Origin: Anopheles merus | Lineage: Eukaryota; Arthropoda; Insecta; Diptera; Culicidae | Reading direction: 5' to 3' | Length of the DNA: 64,000 nt | Assembly: GCF_017562075.2 (NCBI RefSeq) | Contig: NC_054082.1 | Span: 62,153,435-62,217,434, forward strand | Shown: piece after piece, positions 57,453-64,000 of the stretch | Layout of the letters: each line of letters begins with the position of its first letter | Position numbering within the stretch: position 1 is the stretch's first letter | Program-made: the position numbers and the translations under genes | Notes under the pieces: generated by a model | Told to the model about the DNA's origin: nothing | Databases searched by the model: none | Seen by the model: only the letters and a program-made list of their open reading frames with translations

Positions 57453-58623
57453 TAGTGTTGGCCGTTCCGGGCCGAACCTAGTAAAAAGTTCCGTTCTTTA
57501 TGTAGGCCGTTCCGTTCCGATCCTTTATACAAAATCGTTCCGTTCCGTTCATTCTGTTCTTTCCGTTCTTTCCGTTCGTTCCGTTCCGTTCCGTTCATTC
57601 CGTTCATTCCGTTCATTCCGTTCATTCCGTTCATTCCGTTCCGTTCCGTTCAATTCGTTCTTTCCGTTCATTCCGTTCCGTTCAATTCGTTCTTTCCGTT
57701 CACTCCGTTCCGGTCTTTGCCGTTTCAATATTGTTAGCAAGGTGCTATCGTTCGTGCGTTCCGTTCTTTGAAAAAACCGGCTTTGTCCGGCTGTTGCTTG
57801 CTGCATGCAAGATAACTGTTCACTCTTTCTCGCACACAGTATGTGTTGCCTGTGCACTCTCCAATGCTTACAGGAATATTCATAGCACTTCGTCGCGTAT
57901 CGTTTATAAAAATCGTGATAAGCGAAACCAAAAATGGTGTTGCATTTGGCATTATGGTGCAATTTGTAACATCTATTATACTTTTTGTTATAATTTAGCT
58001 TATCTTAACTAGACAAATAATATTTATTAAATTTAAATCTGTACTCATATGGCAGAACGGGTTGGAAAAGATGTATTTATGTTTTATGCCACGATATCCA
58101 CTTGATCTTGGCACTCGGCATGATTCCAATATTAAGCCATTCGATTCGAAGCATTCTGTTCCATTCGACAACCGTTTGAGTGCCGTGATGTTGTAAACGA
58201 TTTATGTGAAGAAAAAAAACTATTTGTTTTAAATAGTAAGTGAAATTCAAATAATTAGTCAATCTCGTGATACAATCGTCAACTCGTACCACTCAATAAC
58301 ATCGGCATGGGTAAAAGCCTCGAATGGATCGTGCCCCCATACACTGGGATGATTATCCTGCTATGGGCATTTAAGTTACTGATAGCCAAGCTTATTAGTG
58401 GTACAGGAAGGCTTTCGCCGAAAATGGTCGTCGCATCTGATAAGTTAAAAAAAATACTAGATAATAAATGCATGCTTTATATCCCCCCCCCCCCCCCCCG
58501 GATGACAGTTTGGCTTCTAAGCTGTGGGTCGGTACTTTTGCACCCCAGGTTCACGTTCCGTTCTTTTTGAAAAATGAACTAGTTCCGTTCCGTTCCTTTG
58601 TTTTAACGAAATTCCCAACACTA
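57453..58623. mobile_element. non-autonomous hAT element in gypsy pol, 1171 bp
   Basis: Terminal inverted repeats TAGTGTTGG (left 57453; right end on the minus strand at 58623) with a perfect 8-bp target duplication GTACAAAC at 57445-57452 and 58624-58631. Both flanks rejoin into one reading frame of the gypsy reverse transcriptase (EVCTINTHKG). No transposase is present. Subterminal TTCCGT repeats lie at both ends, dense at 57530-57720 and sparse at 58555-58600; such repeats are typical binding sites of hAT transposases. A C14 run is at 58484-58499. Confidence 0.92.
57530..57720. repeat. CGTTCATTC / CGTTC tandem array
   Basis: Array of 5-, 10- and 11-bp units (CGTTC, CGTTCATTC) inside the left part of the hAT element. 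Open frames with NG or FRS repeats on both strands are artefacts. Confidence 0.85.
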
Positions 58624-58968
58624 GTACAAACTTCTTGTGACGCTTTTGACAATTACACTTGCAAATATGCTCCCGATAAATCTAACTTGCAGAAATACTT
58701 CCACCTTGTAATTTTTGCCAATATGTCATCTATTCGCGGTAACGGGTAATGATCGGTAGATATCATTCTATTAATAGTCGCTTTACCGTCCAAACACAAG
58801 CATACCGAACCATCTTTCTTCTTAACCACCACTACTGGGCTGGCCCATGGCGATGACCTGCAGGGAATAAATATCCCATCTTTCACTAACTTTTCCAAAT
58901 TCTCCTCTACCGGCTTTAGTAAGGAATACGGAACAGTGTATGCTTTGTGGAATATCGGCACTCCCGAT

Positions 58969-59440
58969 TTAAGTACCAAATTTGCGGTAAATCCCTATAC
59001 GCTTGAATTTTTCTTTTATCTCGTGAACCCTATCACTTTCTATACAATATAACGCAAAAAAAATTCTCCACTGTGGAAAAATCCAATCTAGAGCATCTCT
59101 GCCCAATAAACAGCTCACTGCTTGTATGGTAGGTATCACGACCGCTATCAAATTGCCTCTTACGCCAGACTCAGTTTCTACTTCGAGCGCCATTTTACCA
59201 AGTGGTGTAATTCTTTGTCCTGATGACGATACAAAACTCATGGTGTACCTTTGTAACCTTTTTGTACGAAATTTTTTTACGTATACGTATTCCGGAATAA
59301 CACTCGTGGCCGCTCCGCTGTCTACCTCGAATTCTAATCTGATTCCACTACAATTCAAGAACAGTTTTTGTGGTAAATTTGCATTTTGACTTGTTACCGT
59401 GTGTAAATATTCTATCTCACCGTTTTCACTTTTGACGGAC
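58969..59440 (-). pseudogene. gypsy aspartic protease
   Basis: Minus strand. FEVDSGAATSVIP carries the D-S-G active site; PLGKMALEV and CLLGRDALDWI are the later protease landmarks. The frame ends at 58969 just where pol begins in another frame, after a small deletion that removes the usual linker. Confidence 0.85.
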
Positions 59441-59442
59441 GC

Positions 59443-60321
59443 CTAATCAATTTCTTCTGTTGGCTCGATACAACGCATTCCTCGACCTCGTGTACATTTC
59501 ATGGATAAATGACCTCTCCTTCCGCACTTGAAGCACACCCAATTTCTCACCGGACATGTAACGGGATTGTGTAATCGTCCGCAACGAAAGCACGGCACGT
59601 TTTCTCTCCCGGTACGGCACGGTACGTTTTCTCTCCCGTTAAAAGATCGGCTTACATGCGGAGCTCGTTCTTGAGCCCTTACCCGGTTGTCTCTTCTGTC
59701 CGTCGCTGTTCGCTCTGCTATTCTCCGATACCACATTTGATTACTCGCAACGGCTCTGCCTTGTGTCACTGTTGCGATCTCTGCGGTTTGCTCTTCATTT
59801 GTCCTCATCTCTTCGTTTTGCTTTTTCGCTGCGTCCCATGATAACGCAATGTTACACGCTGTCTCATACTCTAGCGCTCTCTCCGCTAATAGCTTCCTTC
59901 TGAGCTCCTGTTCAGCGACCCCAGCTACTAACTGGTCTCGAAGTGCCTTTTGAAGGAATCTTTCAAAATTACACTGCTGTGCCGCCGCTTTTAACTCGAT
60001 GATGTATTCGATCGATAAATCCTTTTGGTACTCCAAACAAAACTTGTACCTTTCTGCAACCTCATTCACGTTGGTCTTAAGGTGCTTTTTCAGGACACTG
60101 ATAAGCACATCCGCTTTCATTTTCTTCGGATCTTCTGGTGAGCACATCGAACATCGGCCTTGCGGGCCACATCGAACAATTCCGCACCTCCTATCGTTAA
60201 CAGGTAGCCCGTTTTTCTCGTCTCGTCCACTTCGTTCACTTCGAGATACAGCTCCACACGTTCCAAATAGCATTCGATATCGTCGCCCAAAACGTTTGGT
60301 TGAACCGAGCCGATCACTTGC
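59443..60321 (-). pseudogene. gypsy gag with two zinc knuckles
   Basis: Minus strand. An ATG near 60328 starts MERQVIGSVQPNVLGDD and runs through YLLTIGGAELFDVARK; a frameshift at about 60170 then moves to CSPEDPKKMKADVLI, SIEYIIELKAAAQQCNF and LQKALRDQLVAGV, the capsid region of gypsy gag. Two CCHC knuckles end the protein: CFRCGRLHNPVTC and CFKCGRRGHLSMKC. A short in-frame repeat (GRENVPC twice) precedes the knuckles. The stop is at 59443; the protease follows. Confidence 0.88.
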
Positions 60322-60342
60322 CTTTCCATCTTAAAAATTTTA

Positions 60343-60355
60343 TCCTCGTCGCCAA
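60343..60355 (-). promoter_or_regulatory. primer-binding site of the gypsy element
   Basis: On the minus strand TTGGCGACGAGGA lies two bases inside the 5' LTR. A very similar sequence follows the LTR-like repeat at 46886. Confidence 0.65.
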
Positions 60356-60357
60356 CT

Positions 60358-60520
60358 TGTTGTAACATTACGTGTGTTCAACTGAGCTCCTTTATTGCGA
60401 TTGACCTTACACGTATACTTAATTATAACCTATCCTAAACTAATACTACTACTAGTACGCACTAGTACTAATACTAACGTATTGTCTACTTTTTCACTAA
60501 TACTTCCATAATACACTACA
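60358..60520 (-). repeat. 5' LTR of the gypsy element
   Basis: 163 bp, about 97% identical to the other LTR. Transcription runs toward lower coordinates. Confidence 0.85.
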
Positions 60521-60762
60521 ATGTCCACTGATTTTACCACAATTAACTGACAGAAGCCAGAAGACCGATAACTGAAGAACTGAAGGCGGAAGAACTAAAG
60601 ACGGAAGAACTGAAGGCTGAAGACTTAAGGTGAAACGCTGAAGAAGTTGCCTTAGCAACGATCCAAAGCAGAATGGTTCAGAATAGTTGATTTTCATTCG
60701 ATCGCACATTACGATTGACACTATGGTCATGTCAGAGGTCAAATTTGCCGTATTTTACACAT

Positions 60763-60966
60763 TCTTCTTCTTCTTTGGCTCAACAACCGATGCCGGTCAA
60801 GGCCTGCCAACCCACTTGTGGGGTTGGCTTTCAGTGACTTATTGATTTCCCCCCATAGTAGGATAGTCAGTCCTACGTAAGGCGGCACGGTCTATTTGGG
60901 GCTTGAACCCATGACGGGCATGTTGTTAAGTCGTACGAGTTGACGACTGTACCATGAGACCGGCTA
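60763..60966 (-). mobile_element. SINE200-like SINE
   Basis: Minus strand: head at about 60964 (GCCGGTCTCATGGTACAGTC), B-box-like GGGTTCAAGCC, GACTGACTATCCTACTATGG and a (GAA)n tail at 60763-60775. Flanked by an 11-bp duplication ATTTTACACAT (60752-60762 and 60967-60977). Confidence 0.88.
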
Positions 60967-60977
60967 ATTTTACACAT

Positions 60978-61286
60978 ACTATTTTTTAAACAATTATCAT
61001 GTATATTAGACGCACATAACAAGAATATTGTAGTTTTATCCACCTCAAACATATGAAATACATTCACTGTTCCCTAAAGTGTGCAAGAATTGGCAAATTA
61101 CCGTATACCGTATATATTTTTACACGTTCCCTGCACGAAACAACTTTTTCAATACAAAACGGGCAAAATTTGGTTCCTATTCTGTTCCCACCTTGTGAGG
61201 CAGAACAGAAGTGGAAGAAGGTAACTCAGACTCACTCGCTTTTGATAAGTGTCCCTATCATTTTCAATGAGAGCAAATGAAGTAAA
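60978..61286. other. no gene seen
   Basis: Single-copy-like sequence between the SINE and the GA repeat. No motif was recognised. Confidence 0.45.
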
Positions 61287-61287
61287 G

Positions 61288-61359
<72 letters not shown>
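61287..61359. repeat. (CT)n microsatellite at a LINE 3' end
   Basis: About 70 bp of CT, with one CTTT interruption. On the minus strand it is (GA)n and directly follows the stop region of the non-LTR reverse transcriptase fragment, so it is that element's tail. Confidence 0.9.
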
Positions 61360-61363
<4 letters not shown>

Positions 61364-61364
61364 G

Positions 61365-62113
61365 GCCTGCTCGCGATAGAGCACGTCGATGTGTCATGGC
61401 CCGGTCAACAGTAATTCTCCAGGATACGCGATCCCTGGCTGTAGCCTCCCATCCATGCAGATAACCGATCTCCGTCAGGTCTCGCTTCACTTGGTTCAGC
61501 CATCGAGTTCGCTGTGCTCCCCTGCGCCTTATGCCGAACTGGGGATCGCTGTCGAACACCTTCTTCGTGGGGCATGAGTCCGGCATCCTCATGACATGCT
61601 CCAGCCATCGTATCCTACCAGCCTTCGCCATCGTCAGGATGCTCGGTTCGCCGTACAGCTCAGCAAGCTCCATGCTCCGCCATACTCCTTGCTCCGCCTC
61701 CACGCTCCATGCTAGAACACACCGCCAAAAATGGTCCGGAGGATGCGTCGCTCAAACACGCCCAGAGCGCTTGCATCCTCCGCTCGGATGGTCCAGGACT
61801 CGTGTCCATAGAGGACCACCGGGCGAATCAATGTGCGATATATCTCACATTTCGTTCGGGCTCGAAGTCTTCTGGATCTCAGCAGTCGGTGAAGCCCATA
61901 AATATGCACGATTCCCCTGCACAATGCGTCTCCGGATTTCGCTACTGATGTCGTTGTCCGAAGTAACGACCGTCCCGTGATAGCAAAACTCCTTTACCAC
62001 CTCGAGACTGTCGCCGTCAACTAATACACTGCTTCCCAGATGGTCTGAGTCACCGGCAAGCTGGTACTTCGTCTTCGTCGCATTGATTCTCAATCCATAC
62101 TTGCTGCTTCGCG
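61365..62113 (-). pseudogene. non-LTR reverse transcriptase C-terminal fragment
   Basis: Minus strand, across three frames: RINATKTKYQLAG and VVKEFCYHGTVVTSDNDISS, then HRLLRSRRLRARTKCEIYRT with LYGHESWTI, then ELYGEPSILTMAKAGRIRWL with HVMRMPD and RRRGAQRTRWL. This is the thumb and C-terminal region of an RTE-related LINE family, different from the three RTE copies above. The 5' side is cut at 62113 by the tail of the jockey element. Confidence 0.7.
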
Positions 62114-64000
62114 TTTCTTCTTCTTCTTAAAGTTTATTTTATTTTTATGTTTACATTACTGATGGTGAGGGGTCCGCGAGTTACAACAGTTTTGGTTTTC
62201 AACGCCTAATCTATAATAATTAGCCCTGAGACCGTTCCGTTTTGCAAGTGGGAATGGTATGAATACAATATGGTATGATCTGACGGATTTTTTTTCTATG
62301 CTAAAGATTATTTCTAACTGTACAACTTAACCTAATATTAGAAAGAAATATTCTTATAATATTACTTGATGAATTCACACAAGATGTTTGCATTTTTTCT
62401 CCATTAGCTATGCTAATATCTTCTAAAGTTAGGGTTTTTGTAATTTCGTGGAGATGAGTTAGTCTAGTCCTTGGTGGTGCATTAGTTATCATTCTTAGTA
62501 CATTGTTTAGAGTTACTTGCACTCTTTTTTTATGCATCATGGCACAATTTTCCCATATACATGTCCCATAAGTAGCTGTTGGGATGAATACTTGTTTTTA
62601 AATTCTATTTTTAATTGAAAGTTTAGATTTTATATTTATAAGGCTGTAGAGATTCTTTGTTAGTATTGCACATTTCTTAACAATATTAATGGTGTGACAT
62701 CTAAAAAGTATTTTTTTATCTATAATTAATCCTAGATTCTTAAGTTCGTTCTCCCATGTAAGTGGAATACCGTCCATATTTACAGTTATGCTAGGGTTTA
62801 GCGGTTTTTCTTTCTACCTGTGTGGGACAATCATCGCTTTAGTTTTACCTTCATTGAGTGCAATTTTCCAGGTTGTCATCCACTTTAGAATGATATCCAA
62901 GCAACGGTGGGTGGTGTTGCGAAGTTGTGGTAAACACCTCCCCTTAAATGTCACTGCAGTGTCGTCAGCATATAGTTACAGTTGACAGGATCTTGCCAGC
63001 TCTGGCAGGTCAGCTATATACAATGTATATAGCAGAGGGCCTAGTATGCTGCCTTGCGGGACGCCAGCCGGGATGTCTTTGGTAAGCGAATTGATCGAAC
63101 CAAGTGAGACTTGATACGACCTTCCGCTAAGGTAGCTCTACATCAGCTTTGTGAGATGGAGTGGGATGCCAAACCGCATCATTTTATGCAGCAGACCATC
63201 GTGCCACACATTATCGAAGGCCTTTTCGACATCGAGAACAACAATGGCTGTGGATTTGGACGCTCGTTTGTTACATTGTAGCGTGTTGTGAAACCGTAAC
63301 AGCTGGTGAGTGGTAGAGTGACCCTCTCGGAATCCAAATTGCTCCGCTGGTAGGATATTAAGTTCATCGACTACTATCCTGAGCCTCCTGTACACAATCT
63401 TTTTGAACAGCTTCCCCAACGCTGAAAGAAGACTAATTGCTCTGTAGCTGGCCGGAAACGTTGGATCTTTCCTGGGCTTCAGTATGGGGATTATTTTAGC
63501 GTGCTTCCATGCGTCAGGGAAATAAGCTAGATTAAGGCATCTAGTAAGAATGTTACTTACTAGGGTGAGAGCTTTGGCTTTGAGGTGTTTTAGCACGATG
63601 TTAAAAAGCCCATCGAACCCTGGTGCCTTAAAATTCTTTAGCCCTTTAAGAGTAGATGAAATTTCACTCACCGTTACAGGCGACATCTCCACGCCTGTTG
63701 GTAATGTTTGCTGTAGTTGACCAATACTGCTGCCTACTTCCGATTCCAGAGGACTGCTAATACGGTCACCAAGAGAATGTGCGTTGGCAAATTGGAGCGA
63801 AATTGCGTTTGCTATTTGTTCGGCGGTTATCAGTGTCCTACCTGTGTTGGAAACCAAGGGAGGAATCGGCCTTGGTTTCTTTTTAAGGATCTTCTGCATC
63901 TTCCACAGGTCTTTGGAGTTGTCACCGAAAGCAGCTAGTTTAGTCCCGAAATTGTTGTTGCGTATTTCCTCGACTCGAGCTGAGATGACCCTTGACAGAA
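62114..64000 (-). pseudogene. jockey-clade non-LTR retrotransposon, 3' part, runs off the window
   Basis: Minus strand. One frame is open from the window end to a TAG at about 63137, with FGDNSKDLWKMQK, LKGLKNFKAPGFDG, PASYRAISLLSALGK, EQFGFREGHSTTHQL and VVLDVEKAFDNVWHDG. Beyond it the same protein continues through GVPQGSILGPLLY, a second stop, then LYADDTAVTF (about 62980), and ends near 62301 after NNVLRMITNAPPRTR. The 3' end is AATAAAATAAAC followed by (AAG)n at 62114-62135. The endonuclease and ORF1 would lie beyond 64000. Not functional as seen. Confidence 0.82.

Larger units (their letters stand above)
55132..58979 (-). pseudogene. gypsy pol: reverse transcriptase, RNase H, integrase
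   Basis: Minus strand. 58979-58632: the start of the reverse transcriptase, SSPWASPVVVVKKKDGSV and FCKLDLSGAYLQV, then one TAA and the hAT insertion. From 57452: RMPFGISSAPA, AYLDDILVGG (YLDD site), AVDASPYGVGAV and LTDNSGVKEI of RNase H. The integrase has the HMNHEG and CKTCEVF zinc residues, then the first Asp in VHLDLCYVD, second in VVTDNGPPF and Glu in GLAERAVRTV. Frameshifts at about 55720 and 55360 break the C-terminal part, which contains ENVWYRKYF and a basic tail ending at 55132. Long undamaged stretches (568 codons) suggest recent loss of function. Confidence 0.92.
54938..60520 (-). mobile_element. Ty3/gypsy LTR retrotransposon, minus strand
   Basis: Two 163-bp LTRs (54938-55100 and 60358-60520) with about five differences. 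The 5' LTR is followed on the minus strand by TTGGCGACGAGGA (primer site), and GGAGGAAAG (polypurine tract) abuts the 3' LTR. Gag with two zinc knuckles, protease, reverse transcriptase, RNase H and integrase follow in gypsy order. A hAT element sits in the reverse transcriptase. Target duplication not clear. The pol wording and absence of env suggest a Mag-type lineage. Inactive because of frameshifts and stops. Confidence 0.9.

Noticed and set aside
57436..57962. Frames with FRS or NGM repeats on both strands
   Set aside because: By-products of the CGTTC arrays inside the non-autonomous hAT element.

Overview
Organism and type of region. The window looks like mosquito DNA, most likely Anopheles, from heterochromatin or another transposon graveyard. 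Four tRNA-derived SINEs of the SINE200 type and one partial copy are present. The other repeats (BEL/Pao, Ty3/gypsy, CR1, RTE, jockey and L2-like elements, pogo, hAT and Tc1 DNA transposons, TA-type and fold-back MITEs) are the classes that fill dipteran pericentromeres. No intact host gene, rRNA, tRNA, CRISPR array or bacterial-type operon was found. Almost every coding region is a broken transposon gene.

Layout. 0-4.1 kb: fold-back and MITE elements, including a pogo-type non-autonomous element (1127-2162) and a hAT-like fold-back with a GTGC-rich minisatellite (2500-3799). 4.4-24.3 kb: one nested structure. A hAT element (4441-24306, 8-bp target duplication CTTTAGAG) contains a BEL/Pao element (4854-23506, 5-bp duplication ATAAG) with both LTRs, primer site, polypurine tract, PHD-type gag, pol and an envelope-like remnant. 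The BEL element was itself hit by a full-length CR1 element, an RTE element, a CR1 3' fragment, an LTR block and a pogo-like transposon, and the pogo gene was hit by a TA-flanked MITE. Removing the insertions leaves roughly 7 kb, a normal BEL length. 24.3-34.5 kb: SINE, gypsy and non-LTR remnants, direct duplications, and a 502-bp-arm palindrome carrying a DUF4806-like coding fragment. 34.5-41.3 kb: hairpin repeats, a GT-rich minisatellite, an L2/CR1-type retrotransposon with endonuclease and reverse transcriptase, and an ATT microsatellite of about 1.8 kb. 41.3-49.5 kb: a second DUF4806-like pseudogene and a multi-exon CMC/CACTA-like transposase pseudogene whose large intron is filled with repeats. 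49.5-54.4 kb: two more RTE copies, a SINE, an AT microsatellite and a Tc1 remnant. 54.9-60.5 kb: a nearly complete Ty3/gypsy element, minus strand, with a 1.17-kb non-autonomous hAT insertion in its reverse transcriptase. 60.7-64 kb: a SINE, a non-LTR fragment ending in a GA repeat, and a jockey-type element that runs off the window.

How the parts relate. Order of insertion can be read from target-site duplications. The three RTE copies share nonsense codons in a mosaic pattern, and the pogo-like gene and the 1-kb element at 1127 have matching ends, so the first may have moved the second. Family names rest on recognised motifs and remembered family architecture, not on database searches.
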